Source: CAVTOO01 sp963736355
Lineage (GTDB): Bacteria; Pseudomonadota; Alphaproteobacteria; Rhizobiales; Xanthobacteraceae
Assembly (NCBI GenBank): GCA_963736355.1
Contig: CAVTOO010000004.1
Location: 124,001-188,000 of the forward strand
Length of the DNA stretch: 64,000 nt
Direction: 5' to 3'
Below, piece after piece: positions 35,810 through 46,831 of this stretch. The stretch's first letter is position 1, and the number at the start of each line of letters is the position of its first letter. The translations under genes were made by a program, and so were the position numbers. The notes beneath the pieces were generated by a model that searched no databases, had not been told where the DNA came from, and saw only the letters and a list, made by a program, of their open reading frames with translations.

Positions 35810-36568
35810 GTGAGCCTCATCGACATTCTGCTGCTGGCGGGCGCGGGCTTTGCCGCGGGAGTGGTCAATGCGGTCGCCGGCGGTGGCACCTTCTTCACCT
35901 TCGGCGCGCTGGTGGCCGCCGGTCTGCCGACGCTCAACGCCAATGCCACGAGTGCGCTCGCGCTGACGCCGGCCAATATCGCCAGCGTCGTCGCCTATCG
36001 CCGCGAGATCATGGCCAATCTGCGCGAAGCCGCGATCTTCGCCGGCCTCGGCGCGGCGGGTGGCATCGCCGGTGCGCTCCTGCTGATGCGGCTCGGCGAT
36101 GTCGGATTCCGGCCTTTCGTGCCGTGGCTGTTGCTGTTCGCGACGGGCCTGTTCGCCATCAGCGGCCGTCTGCGCACGATCATCGCGCCGATCGTCGCAA
36201 GCCGCAGCCTCGCGGTGCGCTTCACGGCCTATGCGCTGGTGGGAATCCTGTCGATCTATGGCGGGTTTTTCGGCGCCGGCATGGGCATCATGCTGCTCGC
36301 CGCCATGGCGGTGATCGAGGCCGGCAATTATCACAAGGCCAATTCGATCAAGAATGTCGTCGCCATGATGATTCAGCTCGTGGCGGTCGTGGTGTTTATC
36401 GGCGGCGGGCTGGTGTCCTGGCCGCACGGGCTTGTGGCGATGACGGCCTCGGTCGTCGGCGGCTATCTCGGCGTCGATGTCGCGCGCCGCGTGCCGGAGA
36501 GCGTCGTCCGCGCCGTGGTCGTGACCATCGGCGCGGCGCTGACATTGATCTTCTTCTGGCGCGGCTGA
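35810..36568 (+). CDS. TauE/SafE-family anion permease
   Basis: A 252-residue inner-membrane protein with about eight helices in two similar halves, typical of the TauE/SafE family that moves sulfite, organosulfonates or related anions. The first half begins SLIDILLLAGAGFAAGVVNA and contains GGGTFFTFGAL; the second half repeats the pattern with YGGFFGAGMGIMLLAAMAV. The start GTG at 35810 is close to the Lrp stop. It meets a TctC-type gene tail to tail with only six bases between. The substrate is unknown. Confidence 0.88.
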   Translation: MSLIDILLLAGAGFAAGVVNAVAGGGTFFTFGALVAAGLPTLNANATSALALTPANIASVVAYRREIMANLREAAIFAGLGAAGGIAGALLLMRLGDVGFRPFVPWLLLFATGLFAISGRLRTIIAPIVASRSLAVRFTAYALVGILSIYGGFFGAGMGIMLLAAMAVIEAGNYHKANSIKNVVAMMIQLVAVVVFIGGGLVSWPHGLVAMTASVVGGYLGVDVARRVPESVVRAVVVTIGAALTLIFFWRG

Positions 36569-36574
36569 GCGCGC

Positions 36575-37576
36575 CTACTCGGCCTTGATGTCGAACTTCT
36601 TGATGGTCGCGCCCCAGGTCGCAAACTCCTTGCGCATGGCGTCCCTGGTCTGCGCCGGCGTCAGGTTGAGAATGATCTCCTGTCCCAGTTCGTCGAACTT
36701 TGCCTTGATCTCCGGCCGCTGAATGGCCTTCTGAACGGCGGCATTGAGCTTGTTGAGAATGGGCTCCGGCACGCCCTTCGGAGTGGCGACGAACAGCCTG
36801 ACATAGATGTCCTTGATGTTCAGATATTCGGGCATGCCGGCCTCGACGATGGTCGGCACGTTCGGTAGCTGCGGCGCACGCTTGTCGGACACGACTGCGA
36901 GCGGGACGATCTGATTGCTTTCGATCGGCGGACGCATCGTGCCGACCGACGCCATGCCAATCGAGGTCTCGCCGGTGGTGAGCGCATTCACTGCACCGGC
37001 GATGCCGGGATAGTTGATCGCCTCGAGCTTGAGCCCGGCGAGATTGGCGAGGATGACGATGCCGATGTGCTGCGTGCCGCCGAGACCGGCGGTGCCGTAA
37101 TTGTACTTGCCGGGCGATGCCTTGATCTTGTCGATGGCGTCCTTCAGCGTCGTGACGCCGAGCGACTTGCTCACCGCAATGACCTGCTTGGCGTCGGCGA
37201 CCGGCGCGGCGTAGTCGAAGTCTTCGACCGGATGGAACGACATTTTCGGCTTGAAATGCGGGCCGACGGCCGCGGTGCCGGTCGAGTTGAACATCAGTGT
37301 GTAACCGTCGGGCGCGGCCTTTGCCGCATAGGCGGCGCCGACATCGCCATTGGCGCCGGGCCGGTTCTCGACGATCACCGGCTGGCCAAGCTCCGCCTGC
37401 AGGCCGGTGGCGACGAGCCGCGCCATGATGTCGGTGGCGGCGCCGGGCGAGTAGCCGACGACCATCCTGATAGGTCGCGATGGATAGGACTCTTGCGCCG
37501 ACGCCTGATGCGAACCGAACGCAGCGAAGGTGGAGACCAAGGCTGACAACAATACAGCAGCATGCCGTACGAACAT
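36575..37576 (-). CDS. TctC/Bug-family substrate-binding protein
   Basis: A 333-residue periplasmic binding protein of the tripartite tricarboxylate transporter type. A signal peptide (about residues 1-25, ending HQASAQ) precedes the mature start ESYPSRPIRMVVGYSPGAAT. Conserved blocks are IVENRPGANGDVGAAYAAKA and NSTGTAAVGPHFKPK. The ATG at 37576 has GGAG upstream. No TctA or TctB membrane genes are adjacent, so it is an orphan binding protein, which is common in this family. The ligand is probably a carboxylate. Confidence 0.88.
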   Translation of the reverse strand: MFVRHAAVLLSALVSTFAAFGSHQASAQESYPSRPIRMVVGYSPGAATDIMARLVATGLQAELGQPVIVENRPGANGDVGAAYAAKAAPDGYTLMFNSTGTAAVGPHFKPKMSFHPVEDFDYAAPVADAKQVIAVSKSLGVTTLKDAIDKIKASPGKYNYGTAGLGGTQHIGIVILANLAGLKLEAINYPGIAGAVNALTTGETSIGMASVGTMRPPIESNQIVPLAVVSDKRAPQLPNVPTIVEAGMPEYLNIKDIYVRLFVATPKGVPEPILNKLNAAVQKAIQRPEIKAKFDELGQEIILNLTPAQTRDAMRKEFATWGATIKKFDIKAE

Positions 37577-37784
37577 TGCTTCCGCTCCCAATGGATTTCG
37601 TTGTCTTGCGGCTTCCTTGATGGAAGCTCAGCCAAAGTGTCGGCTGAGAGCAGGAACGAAGTCAAATCGGGAGGGCCTGCCGGTCGGGCACAACGGCCTT
37701 TCACGGTCTGGCATGCCCTGGGGTGTTGGGTGGTGACTTGGTTGAAGCGTTGCCCGAAGGACGGCTGGAGACGCGCCGCCGCTG

Positions 37785-37939
37785 CCCTCATGGTTCGAGA
37801 CGCGCAGCAAGCTGCGCTCCTCACCATGAGGGGCCCCTCATCCTGAGGAGCGGCCTGCGCATGATCCGGAAAAGTGGATACCGGTTTTCCGCAAAGATCA
37901 TGCGCAAGATTAAGATAAGGCGCGTCTCGAAGGATGAGG
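37785..37939. repeat. Long inverted repeat surrounding a second repeat
   Basis: CCTCATGGTTCGAGACGCGC (left) pairs with GCGCGTCTCGAAGGATGAGG (right), with only a few mismatches, across about 115 bases. The spacer also contains a short CTCACCATGAGG palindrome and, from 37859, the 45-base element. It appears to be a composite of two repeat families. Confidence 0.75.
37859..37903. repeat. 45-base palindromic repeat embedded in another
   Basis: It reads GCATGATCCGGAAAAG at the left and CCGCAAAGATCATGC at the right, with GGATACC replacing GGAACC in the centre. It is a further member of the family seen at 4067, 22037 and 24976. Confidence 0.88.
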
Positions 37940-37943
37940 TTGG

Positions 37944-38345
37944 TTAGGCAGCCTTGCGGCTCATCGCATCGAGGCTCCACGGCCCCGGACCGGCAAAGAT
38001 CAGATAGAAGAACACAAAGCAGAACAGCGCCGCCGCCTCGCCGCCGTTCAGCAGCGGGAAGAATCCCTTGCCTGCGTGACCGATAAAATACACCGCCGCC
38101 AGATGACCGGACAGGATGAAGGCGGAAAAGCGCGAAAACAGCCCGACCAGCAGCAATGCGCCGAACAGCAGCTCGATCATGCCGGCAATGCCGAACAGCG
38201 ACAGTGGCTGAAGTGAATCGAAGAAGGCGATGTGGGGGAAGCCGAGATATTTCGCCGTGCCGTGCTGGAGCAGGAGGAGCGCCGAGATAATACGCAGCAC
38301 GCTGAGAATGCGCGGCGACCAGGCCGCGAGAATTGCAGTGTTCAT
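37944..38345 (-). CDS. DoxX-family membrane protein
   Basis: A 133-residue inner-membrane protein with four helices. LRIISALLLLQHGTAKYLGF and FGIAGMIELLFGALLLVGLF are characteristic of the DoxX/SURF4-like family, as is the segment around GHAGKGFFPLLNGGEAAAL. DoxX proteins are linked with quinone-dependent thiol or oxidative-stress processes, but the exact role is unproven. The next minus-strand gene upstream (38468) may be in the same transcript. Confidence 0.88.
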   Translation of the reverse strand: MNTAILAAWSPRILSVLRIISALLLLQHGTAKYLGFPHIAFFDSLQPLSLFGIAGMIELLFGALLLVGLFSRFSAFILSGHLAAVYFIGHAGKGFFPLLNGGEAAALFCFVFFYLIFAGPGPWSLDAMSRKAA

Positions 38346-38467
38346 TGGTTGAGAAGTCCCACGAAGTGAATGAAGCGACCGTCTCTTAACGCGCGTATGC
38401 GGCGAGGTGTCTCACATGACGGTGAGTGCGCGCGCAATTGCTGCGTCGCATTGTCGCGTGCAATGAA

Positions 38468-38881
38468 TCAGTTTTTCGCGACGGATGCCGGCTTGATCCA
38501 TGTGGCCAGGAGCATTCCAAGACCGATCTTGGCGCAGATAGCGACGAACGGAACAGCGAACTCTGCGGCGTCCAGCCAGACGGCATCGCTGCCTTGCCGC
38601 TGCATGACGAGCAAGGCGACCGCCAGTTGGACTGCAACACCCAATGCAATTGAAGTCAGGCACGTTGATAGCAGGAGCTGGAATGAATTCTCGCCAGGCG
38701 TCAAATGGCGCGCTGTGATGATGGCGAGAAGACCCAGCCCCACGCCTGACGCGAGAGGCAGAATGTGAGTCAAAGCGGTCTGTACGAGGCCCGTCTCAGT
38801 GAAAGCAACAGACAGATGCGTGACAACGAATGTCAGGATGATCGCAACGACGGCCCAGAAAACGATTTGCGCGTATTTCAT
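38468..38881 (-). CDS. Hypothetical four-helix membrane protein
   Basis: A 137-residue protein with four predicted helices at about residues 6-26, 38-56, 71-92 and 107-129. Loops are short. I do not recognise the family. It lies between greA and the DoxX gene on the same strand. The start at 38881 has the sequence GAGGCTCGC a few bases upstream. Codon usage is in line with neighbours, but conservation is untested. Confidence 0.6.
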   Translation of the reverse strand: MKYAQIVFWAVVAIILTFVVTHLSVAFTETGLVQTALTHILPLASGVGLGLLAIITARHLTPGENSFQLLLSTCLTSIALGVAVQLAVALLVMQRQGSDAVWLDAAEFAVPFVAICAKIGLGMLLATWIKPASVAKN

Positions 38882-38902
38882 GCGAGCCTCGCTGCGAAAT
38901 GC

Positions 38903-38925
38903 CCCCGCACCGGAAAGGTGCGGGG
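38903..38925. terminator. GC hairpin downstream of greA
   Basis: CCCCGCACC and GGTGCGGGG form a perfect 9-base stem around GGAAA. No U-run follows on the minus strand, so its role as a terminator is uncertain; it may instead stabilise the greA 3' end. Confidence 0.5.
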
Positions 38926-38940
38926 AAACGCGTCAGGCTA

Positions 38941-39414
38941 TTAGCGCCACTCGATCTTGGTGATCTCGTAGGCCTTGGCGCCGCCGGGGGTGACGACTTC
39001 GACGGACGCGCCCTTCTTCTTGCCGATCAGTGCGCGCGCGAGCGGCGACGTCACCGAGATCTTGCCCTTCTTGGCATCGGCTTCCGGCTCGCCGACGATC
39101 TGATAGACCGCCTTTTTCTGCGTATCCTCGTCAACGACGGAGACGGTGGCGCCGAATTTGATGGAATCGCCGGACAATTTGCTGACGTCGATGATATCGG
39201 CGCGCGCGAGCTTGTCTTCGAGTTCCGCGATGCGGCCCTCGTTATGCGACTGCTGCTCTTTCGCGGCGTGATACTCGGCATTCTCCGACAGATCGCCGTG
39301 CGAGCGCGCTTCGGTGATCTGCTGGATGATGCGCGGCCGCTCGACCTGCTGGCGTTGCCGGAGTTCGTCTTCCAATGCGGTGTGGCCCGCATGGGTCATC
39401 GGGATCTTGTCCAT
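38941..39414 (-). CDS. greA: Transcription elongation factor GreA
   Basis: A 157-residue factor that rescues backtracked RNA polymerase. The N-terminal coiled coil contains PMTHAGHTALEDELRQRQQV and the acidic tip region RSHGDLSENAEYHAAKEQQS with the catalytic Asp/Glu. The C-terminal globular domain ends GGAKAYEITKIEW. The ATG at 39414 fits the normal GreA start; an in-frame 5' extension has no ribosome site. It follows carB on the same strand with a terminator between. Confidence 0.96.
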   Translation of the reverse strand: MDKIPMTHAGHTALEDELRQRQQVERPRIIQQITEARSHGDLSENAEYHAAKEQQSHNEGRIAELEDKLARADIIDVSKLSGDSIKFGATVSVVDEDTQKKAVYQIVGEPEADAKKGKISVTSPLARALIGKKKGASVEVVTPGGAKAYEITKIEWR

Positions 39415-39502
39415 TCGCGTCTCGTCGTATGGCCTTTTATTCAATGGCCGTTGTGGTTCGCCGTCCGTCACGGGGCGAGCGATGCCATCCCGGAACTTAG
39501 GC

Positions 39503-39539
39503 AAAAAAACGGACCTGCGGCCAGCCTGATCAGGCCGCA
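39503..39539 (-). terminator. carB terminator
   Basis: TGCGGCC and GGCCGCA form the stem on either side of AGCCTGATCA; on the minus strand this is followed by AGGTCCG and then seven T. It sits between the carB stop and the greA start, suited to ending carB transcription. Confidence 0.75.
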
Positions 39540-39584
39540 AAAACCCGTTTTTGTTCAATACTTAACCCGTCGCGCCGCGAGATT

Positions 39585-42912
<3,328 letters not shown>

Positions 42913-43011
42913 CGCGTCTCGCAGATCAGGCCGGTTCAGGAACGCCCGGCTTCGTTTGGCGCATGATCCGCTCCAAGACGGTCACGCCCTTGCGGGAACA
43001 TGCGCATAAAA

Positions 43012-43037
43012 AAAGGGCGCGCCATCGCGCGTCCTTT
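43012..43037 (-). terminator. Terminator or attenuator hairpin in the carB leader
   Basis: On the minus strand AAAGGACGCGC pairs with GCGCGCCCTTT, with one A-C mismatch and a GATG loop, and is followed by further T to give seven in a row. It lies about 100 bases upstream of the carB start. It would end transcripts coming from the methyltransferase side or act as an attenuator of carB. Confidence 0.7.
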
Positions 43038-43115
43038 GAATTCCGGCGCTTTGTGCGCGGGCTGTGTCTAGACCATAAAATACGGGGGGAAAAGCGGTTT
43101 CCGCGCTGCACCGTG

Positions 43116-43140
43116 ATTCCTCCCCAGTTTGGGGAGGAAT
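43116..43140. repeat. Perfect palindromic hairpin
   Basis: ATTCCTCCCC and GGGGAGGAAT form a perfect 10-base stem with an AGTTT loop. Hairpins of the CTCCCC...GGGGAG type occur as extragenic repeats in alphaproteobacteria. A second, related hairpin lies at 43162-43180. Confidence 0.65.
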
Positions 43141-43329
43141 CCTTGAATTATCGCGGAAAATCCTCCCGCAAGGGGGAGGGAAATTGGAGGCCCGGCCTGA
43201 GTAGTAACCCCCAGGATGTGAGACCTTGCACAGTCCCCGCGTAAACCTTCCGCCACCGGGCCGGAACGGAGGCTAGACCCCTTGCGACGATAGAGTCTCG
43301 GGAGTATCGAGATACGACTATTTTTAACC

Positions 43330-44046
43330 CTAACGCGCAGGGGTTGTGGCGTGAGGGATGGGCGTCCCCACAAAGGTCATGCGCGCCGAGTTGTGCCCCA
43401 TATTACGGGCTTCATGGCGGCCGGAGAAACCCGCAAGCCGCAGGACCTCGACCATTTCAGCTTTACTGTAACGCCTTAAACCGATGCTGGCGCGGAGCCG
43501 GCTGTAGTCGGACAGCGCTGTGCGCACGAGGCCGGTCAGGGCGGCCATGAGGAAACCGTTGCGCGCGGCAAACTGCAACAGCGCCGCCACATCGGTCGCC
43601 GCGCCCGTTTCCGGCGCGATGACATCGCCGAGCGCCAGGCGGCCGTCCGGCTTGAGCAGGCGGCGGAAGAGGGCGAGTGCTGAGTTCAGTTCGGCGGGCG
43701 TCATGTATTGGACAACCGACACCATCGCCACGAGATCGATCGAGGCGTCGGGCATCGCCGCAAGATCTTCCGGCGCGCGCACAATGATGCGTGGATTTTG
43801 TCCAAACCGTTCGACGAGGCGCGCGCGCACGCCGGGCGCGGGCTCGACCAGGATCAGCTGCCGGCAGGCCGCGGCGACCTCGTTGGCAAACAGGGCTTCG
43901 CCGCACGAATAGTCCAGCACAACGGCATCGGGCGAGGGGATATGCGCCGCGACGTGGCGGGCAATGCCTTGAAAATGGACGTCACGATGCCGCGCATTGA
44001 CATAAATCGAATGCGCCGTGTCGTAGTAGTCTATCCATTCCTTCAT
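43330..44046 (-). CDS. Class I SAM-dependent methyltransferase
   Basis: A 238-residue soluble protein with the seven-strand Rossmann core. Motif I is VVLDYSCGEALFANEVAAAC, the acidic end of the second strand is in LILVEPAPG, and motif IV is SIDLVAMVSVVQYMTPAELN. DGRLALGDVIAPETGAA follows. The C-terminal region with SRLRASIGLRRYSKAEMVEV resembles methyltransferases of polyketide or lipid pathways. Substrate is unknown. It is a single gene, divergent from dps. Confidence 0.85.
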   Translation of the reverse strand: MKEWIDYYDTAHSIYVNARHRDVHFQGIARHVAAHIPSPDAVVLDYSCGEALFANEVAAACRQLILVEPAPGVRARLVERFGQNPRIIVRAPEDLAAMPDASIDLVAMVSVVQYMTPAELNSALALFRRLLKPDGRLALGDVIAPETGAATDVAALLQFAARNGFLMAALTGLVRTALSDYSRLRASIGLRRYSKAEMVEVLRLAGFSGRHEARNMGHNSARMTFVGTPIPHATTPAR

Positions 44047-44156
44047 ATACTGCCTTTGGTGCCGGGAACCCGTCGGCGACTGGTGCGTTCAGGATTATCC
44101 GATCGTCTGCCCCGCAGTTTGTCTTGCATATCCATCGCTATCAGAAAGGCACTCTC

Positions 44157-44696
44157 ATGACCAAGGCCAAACAATCCGGTTCGAACGGCAAGGTTGCAGC
44201 CGCGCTCGATACACCGACCGATCTGTCCGATACGGCGGTCACCGAGATTTCGAAGGCGCTCAATGTCATTCTGGCCGACACCTTCGCGCTCTTTCTCAAG
44301 ACCAAGAATTTCCACTGGCATGTCAGCGGGCCGCGCTTCCGCGATCTCCATCTGCTGTTCGACGAGCAGGCGGCGCAGATTCTCGACACCACCGACGAGA
44401 TCGCCGAGCGCGTGCGCAAGATCGGCGGAACGACGCTGCGCTCCATCGCTCACATTTCCAAGCTGCAGACCATCGAGGACAATGAAGAGGGCTTCGTGCC
44501 CGCGCCCGAGATGATCAGCGAGTTGCTGAACGACAACAAGGCCACCGTTGCGGCGATGCGCAAGGCGCACAAACTGTGCGACAAGCATGAGGATGTCGCG
44601 ACCGCCAGCCTGCTTGAGAACTACATCGACGCCGGCGAGAAGCGGGCCTGGTTTTTGTTCGAGGCGAGCCAGACCTTCGGCGACAACGCCCGGTAG
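44157..44696 (+). CDS. dps: Dps DNA-protection ferritin
   Basis: A 179-residue ferritin-like protein that stores iron and protects DNA from peroxide. The ferroxidase region LKTKNFHWHVSGPRFRDLHL followed by LFDEQAAQILDTTDEIAERV has the His and acidic residues of Dps. The N-terminal 25 residues are Lys, Ser and Asn rich and could bind DNA. The ATG at 44157 has AAAGG upstream. It converges on carA across a palindromic element at 44715-44849. OxyR- or Irr-type sites were not identified. Confidence 0.94.
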   Translation: MTKAKQSGSNGKVAAALDTPTDLSDTAVTEISKALNVILADTFALFLKTKNFHWHVSGPRFRDLHLLFDEQAAQILDTTDEIAERVRKIGGTTLRSIAHISKLQTIEDNEEGFVPAPEMISELLNDNKATVAAMRKAHKLCDKHEDVATASLLENYIDAGEKRAWFLFEASQTFGDNAR

Positions 44697-44714
44697 GCGG
44701 CGAAGATATTTCGA

Positions 44715-44849
44715 CGTCATTCCGGGACGCGCCGCAGGGCGCGGACCCGGAATCCATAACCACTGTCTTGGTTGAAGTCCTCGGCAGAAGCCGCATCGCT
44801 GCGGAGTATGCATTCCGGGCTCAACGCTTTGCGTTGCCCCGGAATGACG
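44715..44849. repeat. Long inverted element between dps and carA
   Basis: CGTCATTCCGGG at 44715-44726 is the exact inverse of CCCGGAATGACG at 44838-44849. Each end carries its own hairpin: CCGGGACGCGCC..CCCGG at the left and ATTCCGGG..CCCCGGAAT at the right. This matches the size and shape of abundant rhizobial intergenic repeats. It lies between convergent genes. Confidence 0.82.
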
Positions 44850-44852
44850 GCC

Positions 44853-46044
44853 TCACGCCACCTTGGTCTTGCGCATCAGTTCCGTGAAGCGCTGGAACAG
44901 ATAATGCGAGTCGCGCGGACCCGGCGAGGCTTCCGGGTGATACTGCACCGAGAACACCGGCTTGTCGGTCAGCGCGATACCGCAATTCGATCCATCGAAC
45001 AGCGAGATATGCGTCTGCGTCGCGCTCTTCGGCAGCGTCTTTGAATCCACCGCGAAGCCATGATTCATCGAGGTGATTTCCACCTTGCCGGTGGTGACGT
45101 CCTTGACCGGATGATTGGCGCCGTGATGGCCCTGATGCATCTTCATGGTCTTGGCGCCGACCGCGAGCCCAAGCATCTGGTGGCCGAGACAAATGCCGAA
45201 TGTCGGCGTGCCGGACGCGATCAATTTCTGGATCACCGGCACGGCGTATTTGCCGGTCTCCGCCGGATCGCCCGGACCGTTCGACAGGAACACGCCATCG
45301 GGCTTCAGGCCGAGAATCTCGTCGGCCGAGGTGGTGGCGGGCACGACGGTGACCTTGCATCCGGCGCCTGCGAGCAGCCGCAGAATGTTGCGCTTGATGC
45401 CGTAGTCGATGGCGACGACGTTGAATTCCGGCTTGTCTTGTCGACCGTAACCTTTTTCCCAGTTCCAGTCGGTCTCGTCCCAGGTGAAGCGCTGTGCGCT
45501 CGTCACCATCGGCACGAGGTCCATGCCTTCGAGGCCCGGCCACTCGCGCGCTTCTTTCTTGAGCGCGGCGAGATCGAACTCACCCTTGGCCGAATGCGCG
45601 AGCACCGCGTTGGGCATGCCCTTGGAGCGGATCAATGCGGTCAGCGCACGCGTGTCGATGCCGGCGAGGCCGACAATGCCGCGCGCCTTCAGCCAGGCGT
45701 CGAGATTGCGGGTGGCGCGGTAATTCGCGGGCTCGGTGATGTCGGCGCGCAGGATGACGCCGCGCGCGCCCGAGCACCGAGGCCATGTTCACCGTCTCGA
45801 TGTCGTCCTCGTTGGTGCCGACATTGCCGATATGCGGGAACGTGAAGGTGATGAGCTGCCCGGCATAGGAGGGATCGGTGAGGATCTCCTCGTAGCCGGT
45901 CATGGCGGTGTTGAAGCAGACTTCACCAACGGCATTGCCTTCGGCGCCGAGGCCGATGCCTTCCAGCACCGTTCCGTCGGCGAGCACCAGCAACGCGGTC
46001 GGCTTTAAGTCCGGCCAGGCGGGATTGTCTTGTTTGTCAGTCAT
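44853..46044 (-). CDS. carA: Carbamoyl-phosphate synthase small chain (frame broken)
   Basis: This glutaminase subunit supplies ammonia to CarB. The N-terminal part includes TALLVLADGTVLEGIGLGAE and TGYEEILTDPSYAGQLITFT. The C-terminal glutamine amidotransferase has the nucleophile in FGICLGHQMLGLA and the catalytic His in VQYHPEASPGPRDS. The frame breaks at 45761-45771 within a GCGCGCGC run: after NMASVLG one extra base precedes ARGVILRADITEPA. The length of 1192 bases is 397 codons plus one. It is divergent from the small membrane gene at 46104. Confidence 0.95.
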
Positions 46045-46103
46045 GAGCCATCTAGATAGCGACGCGTCCGGCGCTCGTCAAAGGCCGAAACGGGGCTTTC
46101 CGC

Positions 46104-46319
46104 ATGGATTTACTGACCCTGTTCGGGCTGCTGGCGGTCACCGCCATGCTGGTGTTTTACGCGCTGGAAGACCGGAATCCGCTCTTTATACTGGCCTTTG
46201 CCGTTGCCTGTGCGCTGGGTTCCGCCTACGGGTTCCTGCAAGGGGCCTGGCCGTTCGGGGTCATCGAGGCGATCTGGGCCATCGTGGCGCTCCGGCGATG
46301 GCACATTAAACGCCCATAA
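46104..46319 (+). CDS. Small two- to three-helix membrane protein
   Basis: A 71-residue membrane protein with helices at about residues 3-19, 27-45 and 49-63 and a basic end (RRWHIKRP). It lies between carA (divergent) and the YqeY gene, which follows 50 bases later on the same strand. I associate this type of small protein with Bradyrhizobium-type genomes, but no function is known. The start ATG has no strong ribosome site beyond GGGGC, so confidence is moderate. Confidence 0.7.
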   Translation: MDLLTLFGLLAVTAMLVFYALEDRNPLFILAFAVACALGSAYGFLQGAWPFGVIEAIWAIVALRRWHIKRP

Positions 46320-46369
46320 AGCGATGCGGGTTAGATAGGCCCTGCCGAACATTTGAGATCGAGGTCATC

Positions 46370-46825
46370 ATGCTGCGCGACGACATCAACAATGCCGTGA
46401 AAGAGGCGATGAAGGCCTCCAACGCCAAGGCGGTCTCCACGCTGCGGATGGTGAATTCCGCGATCAAGAACGCCGATATCGAGGCCCGCGGGCAGGGCAA
46501 GGACCCGCTGACGGACGCCGATCTGCTGTCGCTGCTGCAGAAGATGATCAAGCAGCGTCAGGAATTGGTCGAGCTCTACGACAAGGGCGGCCGTCCCGAA
46601 CTCGCTGCCGGCGAGCGCGAAGAGATCGCCATTATTCAGAGCTATCTGCCCAAACAGATGTCGGACGACGAGGTGAAGGCGGCGATTGCGGCGGCCGTCA
46701 CCGAAAGCGGCGCGGCCTCGGTCAAGGACATGGGCAAGGTCATTGGCGTGCTGCGCGGCAAATATGCCGGCCAGATGGATTTCGCCAAGGCGAGCGGTCT
46801 GGTGAAGGCCGCGCTCGGCGGCTGA
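46370..46825 (+). CDS. GatB/YqeY domain protein
   Basis: A 151-residue soluble helical protein of the YqeY family, related to the tail domain of the GatB amidotransferase subunit. It starts MLRDDINNAVKEAMKASNAK, and carries LRMVNSAIKNADIEARGQGK and the LPKQMSDDEVKAAIAAAVTE region. The C-terminal GKVIGVLRGKYAGQMDFAKA is conserved. It is thought to bind RNA or tRNA, though its role is unsettled. It converges on the metal ATPase gene with six bases between the stops. Confidence 0.93.
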   Translation: MLRDDINNAVKEAMKASNAKAVSTLRMVNSAIKNADIEARGQGKDPLTDADLLSLLQKMIKQRQELVELYDKGGRPELAAGEREEIAIIQSYLPKQMSDDEVKAAIAAAVTESGAASVKDMGKVIGVLRGKYAGQMDFAKASGLVKAALGG

Positions 46826-46831
46826 CCGGCC

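Larger units (their letters stand above)
37577..37943. other. Intergenic region with nested repeats
   Basis: This stretch of 367 bases holds no supported gene. It contains a long inverted repeat (arms 37785-37805 and 37920-37939), inside which a 45-base palindromic repeat (37859-37903) is embedded. Upstream promoter elements of the TctC gene must lie near 37577-37700 but none is clear. Confidence 0.7.
42913..43329. other. Intergenic region upstream of carB
   Basis: About 417 bases without a supported gene. It contains a strong minus-strand terminator-like hairpin (43012-43037), a perfect hairpin at 43116-43140 and a CCTCCC-GCAA-GGGGGAGG hairpin at 43162-43180. No reading frame with a ribosome site is convincing. 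It may hold a carB leader or a small RNA. Confidence 0.6.

Noticed and set aside
35181..35813. 210-residue plus-strand reading frame starting in the trxB-Lrp spacer
   Set aside because: The frame is different from that of the Lrp gene and lacks motifs. The start has no ribosome site.
43041..43329. Possible 6S RNA, SRP RNA or riboswitch
   Set aside because: Hairpins are present but I could not match any conserved consensus. Reported only as structured intergenic DNA.
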